From: Orientallactaga sibirica
Lineage: Eukaryota; Chordata; Mammalia; Rodentia; Dipodidae
Assembly: GCA_036365145.1 (NCBI GenBank)
Contig: JAEOAD010000012.1
Span: forward strand, 43,554,501 to 43,618,500
Length of the DNA stretch: 64,000 bases
Reading direction: 5' to 3'
In this document: positions 55,011 through 64,000 of the stretch, piece after piece
Layout: every line of letters begins with the position of its first letter
Position numbering within the stretch: the stretch's first letter is position 1
Position numbers and translations under genes: made by a program
Notes under the pieces: model-generated
What the model saw: only the letters and a program-made list of their open reading frames with translations
Databases searched by the model: none
Told to the model about the DNA's origin: nothing

Positions 55011-55237
55011 TTTCTATAATAATTAAAAATTCATTTATTAACTTTTGTTTAAAGTATGTTTATAGTCTCATGTTCAGTTTCTGTATCAAATACAATCATT
55101 TTTATGTTTATATAACTACTATCTTAGGGTTTTCATTCACACAACTAGACTTTTTTAACTGCATTTTTCACTTGACACAATCAACTAATCTTATGTTGAA
55201 TGTTAATGACTCCTCACATGCACATATTGAAATTCTA
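55011..55237. other. unclassified AT-rich interval
   Basis: No feature seen. Confidence 0.3.
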
Positions 55238-55375
55238 TCCTGGTATGACGGATCGCGCCTGTAATCACAGAAACTGAGACAGGAAGATGGCCAATTACAT
55301 AGGGAGTTCCAAGTCAGGCTAGGCTATATTGTGACTTCTAGTTCAGGTTGTGCTACAGTATGAGACTCTGTGTCC
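55238..55375 (+). repeat. old B1-like SINE
   Basis: TGGTATGACGGATCGCGCCT head, TAATCACAGAAACTGAGACA, GGAGTTCCAAGTCAGGCTAG and TATGAGACTCTGTGTCC keep the spacing of a 7SL-derived SINE. Much diverged, probably a copy from the earliest wave. Confidence 0.6.
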
Positions 55376-55388
55376 ATAAAAGTAAGTA

Positions 55389-55503
55389 AGGAGGCTGGAG
55401 ATATGGCTCAGTGGTTAAGGAGCTTGCCAGCTTTCTCTTTCTCTCTCTCATTGCCTCTTTCTCAGTTAAATAAAAATATAAAAATAATAAAGTAAATAAA
55501 AAA
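55389..55503 (+). repeat. internally deleted B2-like SINE
   Basis: The head AGGAGGCTGGAGATATGGCT through GGAGCTTGCC is joined directly to the CT tract and an AAATAAAAATATAAAAATAA tail; the middle of about 100 bp is missing. Confidence 0.8.
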
Positions 55504-55699
55504 GTCTACCCCCATCTATGATGATTGTTTAAGCAGGCTAGATTTTTAAATGGTAATGAGGTGATGATGGTGTAACCCTGATGAATAAGATTCTTACCCT
55601 TATTGAAGAAACTCCAGGAAGAACCTTTGCAACTCCCACAACTTGATAACAAAGAAACAACATCTAAGAATAATAAAACAAATCTGAGGATGTGAACTT

Positions 55700-56570
55700 G
55701 GACTACAGCTTCCAGATTTACTAATTGTAAATCACTTTTCCCTGTAGCTTTCTCTTAGAGCAGATTGAATGGGCCAAGACAAAATGATTACCTGATATTG
55801 GACAGTGGGCTCGTTTTTGGATATGGTTCTGACCTGTATCCCATTTCCAGGTATGGGTTCCATTCCACTGAGCGTATCCGTTAGCCAAATCAAAAGCAGT
55901 TGGTAACCCACCATGGCTGTGTGCCACTATTGCACTTGCGTGAGTATCACACCAAGTTGTTTGCTGCTGAGTAGCTTAGTCCACTAGTTGCTTAGACACA
56001 TGTTGGTCATTTTCCAGCTAACTGTTGGGAGACTGACTCTCTTCCAAATTCCAGCCAGGTCACTCCATGTTCCATCTGAACAACATATGCTGTCTTCGAC
56101 GGTAGGGTCTTACCATTAACCTTTGGTGGGTCATCAAGTACTCTGACAGAAATCTGTCTTGGGAAACCTTGTAGGTCTCGCTTATCAACAGCTCATTGTG
56201 GATGTTAACCACATGCTGGTACTGGGAGATACAAGTTAGTGCTAATGGAAAAGAAGGAAGAAAAATATAGGTAGTATGAAAGAGAAAGAGAGAAGAGAAA
56301 GAAGAGGGAGTGAAAGAGAGAAAATCAGGAGAAGACCCCTTTTAGTATGTCTGTCAGAATATAGGACTTTATGGTTCCATTTCCATTTGGGTCCAGTTTT
56401 TTTTGTCCCCTCCCACCCCACCATTCCTGTTGTCCAGTCCTCAATATGTTTATTAGGCGTGTTAGCATCTTGGCAAATACTTATCATTCTGTGTTTGGTT
56501 GAGTTTGCAGAGAATGATCTGTTCCAAGTTTGACCATTTTTCTTCAAATGCCATTATCCATGTATCTTGC
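55700..56570 (-). mobile_element. L1 3'-UTR segment, antisense (inverted part)
   Basis: GCAGTTGGTAACCCACCATG and GTGCCACTATTGCACTTGCG are antisense counterparts of the 3'-UTR block seen in sense orientation at 30.44 kb (CAATAGTGGCACACAG) and antisense at 28.1 kb. The far part (56230-56540) holds a GA-rich tract typical of L1 3' UTRs. It directly precedes a sense L1 3' end. Confidence 0.55.
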
Positions 56571-56574
56571 ATCT

Positions 56575-57015
56575 GTTTCAGATGGACGCAGAACCTGCGG
56601 AGAGAATCAGCCTATTGCCCCTCACCAGAGTACCAGCTGAATCCATAGAGTTATTGGGGAAATGAGCAAGAGTGCTGCTTTCTTGGTGAACCTGGTATCA
56701 GTACAAGGGTGAAGGAGATAGACACAGAGAACACTCAACTTCTACCAAATCAGATATCTAGAGACATACACACTCTCAAGACCTTGTCAATGAAATAGAC
56801 CTAAAACGAATCCAACGTGGTTCAGGGAAATTTGCGTAAGAGGGGGCAGAAAGATTATTAGAGTTGTAAGTTGGGTCATTATGCACAGAGACATTGCCTC
56901 TCCCCTATAACTGATGGCTACCCCCACAATGCAAGACCCACAATCTCCATGGGGGGAGGACAGAGAGAAGGCTATGATGGTACCATCATGGCTGTATACA
57001 CTCTATATGCATAAC
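56575..57015 (+). mobile_element. L1 3' end, sense
   Basis: AGAGACATACACACTCTCAA, TAAGAGGGGGCAGAAAGATT and GATGGTACCATCATGGCTGT are the terminal 3'-UTR blocks shared with 6.7-7.0 and 31.0 kb. The poly-A tail is weak (AATTGTAAAG). Confidence 0.65.
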
Positions 57016-57460
57016 TAATTCAATAATTGTAAAGAATCTTTTTTTTTATTTTCAAGCTAACTTATCATAGTCTTATGCAAAACTGTTCATACAGATCTTA
57101 GCAGTTTTATTCATTTTAAAGCAAATGCCTTTTATTATGTGTATCTAGGATCTTGAAAAATCTTTTAAAAATTTCTACACATAATGTTTTAGATTCTATA
57201 GTAGAGACAATACTTCAAAGTACATTCCTTTTAATTTGAAATTACATATGATTAGTTTGTACAGTTTATAGACTCCAAAATGTTAAATATTTTTTATTAG
57301 ATTTTTTATATGATTTCTTGTGATAAAATATACAAATATTAGCTCAAGTAGAAGTGACCTTTCTGTTAGGATTTTAAAAGTGATACTATGAAGTATAACC
57401 ATAAGTTTACAATGTAAAAATAGACTATAGGGTAGAGGCTTTAAGACAAAGGCCTATCAT
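57016..57460. other. unclassified AT-rich interval
   Basis: No feature seen. Confidence 0.35.
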
Positions 57461-57473
57461 GATTCATCCAAAA

Positions 57474-57620
57474 GGGCTGGAGAGATGGCTTAGCAGTTAA
57501 GGTACATGACTGTTAAGCCTAGGGACCCAGGTTCGATTCTCCAGGTCCCATGTAAGCCAGATGCATATGGTGAAACATGCATCTGGATTTTGTTTGCAGT
57601 GGTGAGAGCCCTGGCATGCC

Positions 57621-57663
<43 letters not shown>

Positions 57664-57720
57664 CCCTCTCTCTGTCTCTAATAAGTAAATAAAAATGAAA
57701 ATAAAATCTTGAAAAAAAAA
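57474..57720 (+). repeat. B2-like SINE with target duplication
   Basis: GGGCTGGAGAGATGGCTTAG head, CCCAGGTTCGATTCTCCAGG (box B intact), GCATCTGGATTTTGTTTGCA, (CT)n at 57624-57661, TAAATAAAAATG and an A-run. GATTCATCCAA (57461-57471) and GATTCAGCCAA (57721-57731) are the duplication with one change. It is one of the best preserved copies. Confidence 0.95.
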
Positions 57721-57969
57721 GATTCAGCCAAGATCAATCTAAAGATAATTAGCTACACACCCACCACTATGATCCTACATAGGGCTTCCAATTAAACATC
57801 AGGAAAGGAACATTGAGCATAAAACAAATAATGAAGACTGAAACAGATTAGAAAACTAAATTTATTCACATTGTTAGATAAGAAAAGAAGAGGAAGGTAC
57901 TGGAAAGAACCAAATATATTAGAAGTTAACTAAATAGTGAAAGGGAGAAATGCTTAACTACCTTTTTGA
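57721..57969. other. unclassified AT-rich interval
   Basis: No feature seen. Confidence 0.3.
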
Positions 57970-58370
57970 CTGAAAATTTTCATACATGCATATAATACAT
58001 TTTGATCATAATCCCATCTCAAAACCTTCATTTTCCTCCAACTTCCAATTCCCATTACAGTGAACATCTTTTCCTACCTGTTCTTCTTCTATTTTCACAC
58101 CTATTTTTGTCTTCCTCTGTCATCCATGATGGAATGTTGATGGGTGCAACTTCATACAGTCTTGTGCAGGTCACAGCAGCTGCAATGAGGTCATGAATGT
58201 GAAGGTCAGTTCATTGTCCAGAAGATATTGATGCAAAGCACTCCTCCCCATTTCTTGGCTCTAACATTCTTTCTAACCCCTCTTCTGTATTTTTTCTTAA
58301 GCCTGCAGGGCATGATAGGAATGTCTCATTTAGTAGTTAATACTTGCAACAGTTACTTATTTATTGAAGA
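57970..58370 (-). mobile_element. L1 3' fragment, antisense
   Basis: TTCATACATGCATATAATAC followed by ATTTTGATCATAATCCCATC is a well known antisense L1 3'-end sequence in rodents. The part GTCTTGTGCAGGTCACAGCA, GATATTGATGCAAAGCACTC and TTCTTAAGCCTGCAGGGCAT continues it. The frame in the middle is not coding. Confidence 0.68.
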
Positions 58371-58394
58371 GTTTTGAATCTAAGGGGAGGATTA

Positions 58395-58625
58395 AAAAAA
58401 TTATTCATTTGCTTATTTATTTACAAGCAGACAGAGAAAGAGATGCACAGACAGAGAGAGAGAGAGAGAGAGAAAATGAGGATGCCAGGATGTTTACAAA
58501 ATGCAAATGAACTCCAGATGCATGTACCACTTTGTGCATCAGGCTTTATGTGGGTACTGGGGAAGTAAACCCCAGTGTTAGGCTTTGCAGGCAAGTGCCT
58601 TAACTTCTGAGAAATCTTTCCAGTG
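58395..58625 (-). repeat. B2-like SINE, antisense
   Basis: TTGCTTATTTATTTACAAGC, GA tract, CCAGATGCATGTACCACTTT, GTGTTAGGCTTTGCAGGCAA and AATCTTTCCAGTGC. The head end is decayed. Confidence 0.87.
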
Positions 58626-58689
58626 CTAAAGGAAAATATTTTATAAAGAAACCATTAACAATGAGTTATCTCTGAGTGCCTCAAGATTC

Positions 58690-59880
58690 TTAGCTTCTTG
58701 TTCAAAGAATTAGAAAAAATGCAGACAAATCAGAAGGCAGGAAGAAACTTTATTAAGAGAGCAGCAGAAGCACACAGAATCTTGGGCATATTTACAGGAA
58801 GCTTGGGTATATTTACAGGAAAGACAGCAGGTCACCTGAGAGAGAAGGCACCCAGGGACCTCAGGCTGTTGCCTATGACTTCTCTTTGGTGGACCCAAGG
58901 TGAAGGAGGAGTTAGTGCCTACAAGTATAGGTTGGGTGACTTTCTGATTTTGATTGACAAGCTTGGGTTGCATAACCTTTTTGTATATGTCTCTTCCCAT
59001 TATGCATATTATCTTAATCATATTTTCACCTACTCATGCATAAACATAAGATGATACATAAAGGATAACCTTTAAAAGTTCACTTAGAGGACAGAGTTTT
59101 CTTTACTGCACATGCACACAAACCAGTCTAGGTCAGAGGAACCCCTATCAGCCAATCCCAGATATGTTTTGGAACATATATGAGTAGCCACTGCCCACAA
59201 AGAAGAGTTACTAAAAGTTACTAGGGGAAGAATTATGCATCATCTGAAGTGTGATTTATATTCAGCAGGTGGGTTCTCAGGTAGCCATCAAGTTGCTAGA
59301 TGTATTTTTAGGAAAAGGACGTGTTTACTGCCCAAGCCAAATAGCATCCTGGGTTATTAAGCTGTTCCCTATGCTTACCTTCCTCAATTTTCCCCTGGGA
59401 AAATTTCTCCTTAATTCATGATGAGAGCTGATTGTAGAAGTCAGTCTTCTTTGAACTGCTTCATTCTTAGTCAGGGAATAGAGCTTAGTGGGGTATAAAG
59501 TCTAGTCTGCCCTGTCACTAAAGCTGTTTTACCTTCCAAGAGTGTGTTTGGGAATGTCCTCAGAATTTCTCAGCCTGCTGGTCCAGAGTGGAACAGGCGC
59601 TTCCTTTGGCCTTGGTTACGTAAAAATTTTGTGTTGTCGGTCAATGTGGCAGCTTCTGTCAGGGGATCATTTGCAATTGGATTTTCTGCATCAAAGAAGA
59701 AACAAAATTATGTAAGAGGAGGTTGGAAGGCCAGCAAGAGCATCAAGGAGTGGATGGGTACCATCATGGCTAGGAGTGCCAACAATATCAAGGTCTCAAA
59801 GTCTGAAAGACTAATGCCCAGTATTTGAACTTACTCTGTTCCTTAAAGGATATGTTTAAGATTATGTTGAACCTTTACAG
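58690..59880. other. unclassified 1.2-kb moderate-GC block
   Basis: No known repeat or exon is visible. Near the left edge AACTTTATTAAGAGAG could be an antisense AATAAA region. At 58781-58822 a 21-bp unit (CTTGGGCATATTTACAGGAA, then the same with GGGTATA) is present twice. One plus-strand open frame (59544-59828, 94 codons) has no motif I recognise. An antisense ERV LTR or internal fragment is a possibility. Confidence 0.25.
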
Positions 59881-59979
59881 ACTGGTAAACATAAAAAAAA
59901 AAAAAAATCACCAAATAGTCACACACAGAGGTTAGCAATTTCTTATCCTGGCAATAGAGGAAAAAAAAAATCTCAAACT

Positions 59980-60145
59980 GGCGGGGCGTGGTAGCGCACA
60001 CCTTTAATCCCAACACTGGGGAGGCAGAGGTAGGTAGAGCACCAAGAGTTTGACACCACCCTGAGACTACATAGTGAATTCCAGGTCAGCCTGGGCTAGA
60101 GTGAGACCCTACCTCGAAATACCAAAAAAAAAAAAAAGAAAGAAA
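59980..60145 (+). repeat. young B1-like SINE with target duplication
   Basis: GGCGGGGCGTGGTAGCGCAC head with CpGs kept, CTGGGGAGGCAGAGGTAGGT, CTACATAGTGAATTCCAGGT, GAGTGAGACCCTACCTCG and an A/GAAA tail. AAAAAAATCTCAAACTG lies before the head (to 59980) and again at 60146-60162. Confidence 0.94.
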
Positions 60146-60297
60146 GAAAAAAATCTCAAACTGTATAAGGAAGTCTCTTGCAATGGTTAGGTTCTACTCC
60201 AAGAAGTTCTTCCAATGGTTAATCAGAATTGCCTATTTGCTATGAAATATAATCTCATTCATTCCATTTTCTCCTTTTCAATAAGAGTTTATTTTAT

Positions 60298-60500
60298 TTT
60301 ATTAATATTTATTTATTTGAAAGAGAGAGAAAGGCAGCTAGACAGAGAAAGAATGGACACACCAGGGCCTCTAGCCACTGTGAAGAACTCCAGACACATG
60401 TGCCACCATATGTATATGCTTACTTGGGTACTAGGGAATTGAACCTGGCTCCTTAGGCTTTGCAGACAAGCACCTTAACCATTGGTCCATCTCTACAGCC
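60298..60500 (-). repeat. B2-like SINE, antisense
   Basis: TTTATTAATATTTATTTATT, GAGAGAGAAAGGCAGC, CCAGGGCCTCTAGCCACTGT, TTAGGCTTTGCAGACAAGCA and GTCCATCTCTACAGCCC. Confidence 0.92.
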
Positions 60501-62854
60501 CAAGATTTTATTTTAATTATTCCAATACTTCTTTACTACTTTATCTATAATATTCAGTTTGTCTGTCCTTGGAACATACATATCTATATCACTGACATAT
60601 AGTAGACTGTGAGAAAGATTTGGTTACTGGATGGGGCTTGGAGCTATCTTTCTTCCATAGATATTTCAGAGACTTCAATAAACTTTATGAAACCATTGAC
60701 TTTATATATAAAGCTAATAAAATAGGTCTATGGTTTATGTTATTAGCTGATCATTGAGTATTTTCTTTCTTGACAAATACTTAATATATAATACTTTAAT
60801 TCTTTGCAGTAACGTGAAGAGCTTATGTCTATATTTTAATACTAACCATGTAGATCCATACTTTTAAGAAAAAGGTATTCCACTTTCACCCCAACCATAC
60901 GTGTTCTTCACCAAATAAGTGTAGATAAAAATAATCATGTATTCATGGGAGATGGCTGGGCTGTGGGGTTTAATGAAACTGAGTATGAATTACAACAGAA
61001 AACAAAAACATTCTTTCACTGAGAAACACACATTTTGGACTGTCATATGAATGGAAAATACAATCCCTTTGTATTTACACAGTCATACCTTTAGGTTTGC
61101 TAGCTACAGTAAGTAGAATTACTCTAGTCCAGTGTATAACTTAACATGACAACAGATCAATTGACTATCTTCAAGCATAAACTGTTTTCCTTCAAATTAA
61201 CTGTATTAACTACTCTATCTAAAGGGTTTGCTATATAAAACAGATCCTTGATCATCAGAAAGATGACTCATGGTCTGATGGATTACATCTTCCCAGCAAC
61301 TACACTGAAAGGAATAAAACTATACTTATATGTTTAAAATCACTACAATTAAGTCCATACAGATAACTATTAAATACTTTCCTAATAGATCATGTTTTCC
61401 TCATTGTCTAAGATTATTCCAGGTTTAAAACCAATTTTGGTTTAAAGGAAAGGCACAGACTTGTTAATCTCCAGGAAAATGCAGCATTATTATTTGGAGA
61501 ATCATTGTGTACTGACAAGTGTATATATTTATTGGCTAGAGAAAGTGAAAGCAAAACCAGATAGTTACTGGAAGATCAATTTAACCAACTCAGGTTATTA
61601 GTGCTACAGTCATAATTTCATTATATAAAGTACAAAATAACACATTAACCATGACTTCCACTTGTATAGACAAAGTATGATTTATGAAAATCTCATCTCA
61701 CAGTTACCTACAGTTTGTCACACTTGCTCTTTTAAACTTTGAATTACCATGCATTTCAGTTTTACCTTCACATTGTTAAATTGTAAGGGGTAACAGTCAT
61801 GACATCTATGTAAATGTAGTTCTTGCATAGATTGTAATTTAAACCCAAAATGGAGCATTACCAATGGTCTTACTTAAACCACAATTTCATGTAAGAAATT
61901 TTAGTAGTGATTTTTTTTTCCTTAAGGTTACTATACTATATTAAAAGTCCACATTTTCTCTTCCAAACACAGTGGGTAAAATCAAAAGAAATAGCTATAT
62001 GAGGTTTTAGAAAAGTTAGGCAATTGAAAGTATAGAGAAAAGTATCTGAAGTTTTGACCATCACTAATCTCAACAAGGTGTCAAAGCCACAGAAGGGAAA
62101 CATTAACCACTCATATTTTCAAATAAAAAAAGTATCCAGTTCATGAGCAGAGAGAACAGGAAATTTCTTTCATCTAACAAGTCATATATCAATGTCTTTC
62201 CTCAGGTCAGAAAGAAGAAATTGTGAAACATTTCTTAAACTCTGAAGTTTTACTTTAATCCATTCCAGTCACTCTTCGGTTAGAAAAAATGAGTGACTCG
62301 CAGTTAGACTTCATCAAACTCAGTGGAAATAATTTTGTGCTGTTTCCAATAAAGTTTAAATCGAAGAACATTGTGCAGATGTAACTAGTATGTTGTGTAT
62401 TACCCCAAAAAGTAAAGTGATACTTTCATATAAAAGCAAGGCTAATTATGTCTTATTTGATCCTAGAATTCATAACAATCTTAAATGTACTATACATTTT
62501 GCAAATAAAATATAATGTTGTACAACTTTAATTACTTAGGAAATTAAAACGTACATATTTTGTTCTAAAATACATTTTCTACTTTTCATAATTTGGAAAA
62601 TATGCATTTGTTAAGAGGATAGACATTGTGATTTCCTTCGAAGTTTCTACTTAGGCAACAACTGTCTAACATAGTCAGCATAGATTAGAGATGTGGATAT
62701 TAAGTGTGAGAAAAATATGTGTTGATTTTGATGTTTTGAGAATGCTTATATATGAGGGAAAATCTGGTTCAAGGCTAATATTAAAAAGACAACTTAATTA
62801 CTGCACACTGACACATGAAAAATTGTTTTGGTATTAATTAAAATGTATTCATCC
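60501..62854. other. 2.35-kb repeat-poor AT-rich interval
   Basis: No SINE, LTR, L1 or exon that I can recognise. It is the third long repeat-poor block of the window. Confidence 0.45.
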
Positions 62855-62998
62855 AGGCATAGTTGTGTATTCTTGTGATCCCAGCATTTGGCAGGTGAAG
62901 ACCATAGGATCAAGACTTTAAGATCATCCTCTGCTACCTAGGCTGTTTTTGGCTACCTGGGCTACATGAAGTCTATGTCAGAAAATAAAAAATAAATA
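62855..62998 (+). repeat. old B1-like SINE
   Basis: TCCAGGCATAGTTGTGTATT head, GATCCCAGCATTTGGCAGGT, GACTTTAAGATCATCCTCTG, TACCTGGGCTACATGAAGTC and an AATAAAAAATAAATAAA tail. It lies closer to older 7SL-derived monomers than to the young copies here. Confidence 0.65.
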
Positions 62999-64000
62999 AA
63001 GAGAGAAAGGAACAGAAAACATGAATTAATATTTTCATAAGGACTTGCATGTATCTACTATGTAGCATGTAACAAATATAGCATCATCATCACGTATTTT
63101 GATAAAACTAACATTCATATGTACTATGGGAGAAGTAGCTATCTATCTGTCTATCTTGTAGGGCATTTGTTTTTCTATATACAAATAGAATTTGTGAACA
63201 GGCAAAGGTAGACTTCTTCAGTGTTGATACTTTTAGTGCCTAGAATGCCAAAAATTCATGGTTATAGTTCACAGTCTGAGAAGTAGCTGCTTATGGCCGA
63301 AGCTAAACATGAGGCATGGAATTACCAACTAGGTTTTCATGTTAGAAACTTTGTGCCTTGAGCCTTGACTATCAGTGGGCACCAAAAATCCATGGCTCAT
63401 AGCAGCAGCTAGCATTAGCAGCAGTGTGATGTCATTATTATGGCTGTCAAGCCCTGAGTGCATGGAACCTCAGACTCCTTGAGATGAATGGTTAGTGTTA
63501 CAGCTTTCGGGCATTGACTATTGGGAGCCACCACCTATAGAGTTTTCACTTCCCTAGAACTCTTCCAATGACTGGTGCTCATAGTCTCATTTTCTGCTCT
63601 TTATAGCCTTCTGTTTTCTGCTATATTGGCTCTCCACCTACTCTTTTCTTCTTTGTGTTTCTGCTGTCACTCACCTTCTCTGTTGCTAATGTTCTTCACC
63701 ATCTCTGACACTGGTCACCATCTGGCACTTTTTGGTCACTTTCTTTTCAGCCTCTTTCCCCTGTGCTACCAATTGAACAGCCACCACCACTGCTGGAGAC
63801 ACAGCTGCTGCCACAACAGCCAATGGGGCTTCATGTTATACCTTAGTATGTTCTGTACATAATATGGATCACAGGTAAGCAGAAAACAGCTCCGAAAAAG
63901 TTCGTAATCTGTCTAAAGTTGCAACACCAAGAGTCATCACAGGAGGGTGTCCCTTGGTTAAATTGAGAAGTGATCTGAACAGCCTGCTTATATAGACAGA
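62999..64000. other. unclassified interval to window end
   Basis: From about 63200 the sequence has a more even base composition, with imperfect repetition of CAGCAGCTAGCATTAGCAGC-like words and C/T-rich stretches. An open frame (63575-63862) reads as a hydrophobic low-complexity peptide without homology. It could be part of an unrecognised retroelement extending beyond the window. Confidence 0.25.

Noticed and set aside
61240..61320. Possible box C/D snoRNA (GATCATCAGAAAGATGACTC ... CTGATGG)
   Set aside because: Box-like words occur, but there is no terminal stem and no consistent C/D' spacing. AT-rich DNA gives such words by chance.
63575..63862. 95-codon hydrophobic open frame as a membrane protein
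   Set aside because: The hydrophobic residues come from a T/C-rich stretch (Leu/Phe/Ser codons). There is no homology and no gene context.

Overview
This is a non-coding stretch of a rodent nuclear genome. It is AT-rich and full of microsatellites, with no intact protein-coding gene that I can support. Two short interspersed repeat families dominate. One is a 7SL-derived, B1-like SINE (GCCGGGCGTGGTGGCGCACG start, about 140 bp). The other is a tRNA-derived, B2-like SINE (GGGCTGGAGAGATGGCTTAG start, CT-rich tract, AAATAAAT tail, about 200-240 bp). Having B1-like and B2-like SINEs together points to Myodonta. The exact wording of both matches what I remember of jerboas and relatives (Dipodoidea) better than mouse or rat; that assignment is inference from memory, not a search.

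Layout. 0-5.1 kb: SINEs, a head-to-head pair of MaLR LTRs, and an antisense, frameshifted ERVL provirus remnant (about 3.28-5.06 kb) broken by a 60-bp CA repeat. 5.1-7.5 kb: L1 3' fragments and three B1-like SINEs in a row. 7.5-13.8 kb: almost repeat-free AT-rich sequence. 13.8-19.5 kb: dense retroelements, including an LTR inserted in a SINE, a class II solo LTR, and an ERVL-MaLR element with a second MaLR LTR inside it. 20-26 kb: further MaLR LTRs, SINEs and an antisense RPS19 processed pseudogene. 26-31 kb: SINEs, an imperfect hairpin, and L1 3'-UTR pieces in both orientations. 31.7-36.3 kb: a class I solo LTR with a 4-bp target duplication, another LTR-like block, and a complete LTR-internal-LTR MaLR element. 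36-46 kb: mostly unique sequence with SINEs and a local templated duplication. 46-48.1 kb: a three-level LTR nest. 48-64 kb: unique AT-rich DNA with SINEs, microsatellites and L1 3' ends, one with an inverted layout.

There is no operon or pathway to describe. The best-supported content is the insertion history. Several elements have target-site duplications readable at base level: CTAAT, ATGTT, GCCAG and GAAAC for MaLR copies, TAAG for the class I LTR, and CATTAT/CATTAC for the class II LTR, plus 10-21 bp duplications around SINEs. The lengths fit the known integrase footprints of each class (5 bp ERVL/MaLR, 4 bp gamma-like, 6 bp beta-like), and they allow relative dating. I see no new biological system. 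The least explained items are the hairpin at 26.7 kb, the templated duplication at 41.2/41.65 kb, a 109-bp insert in an L1 at 5.45 kb, and a few unclassified moderate-GC blocks.
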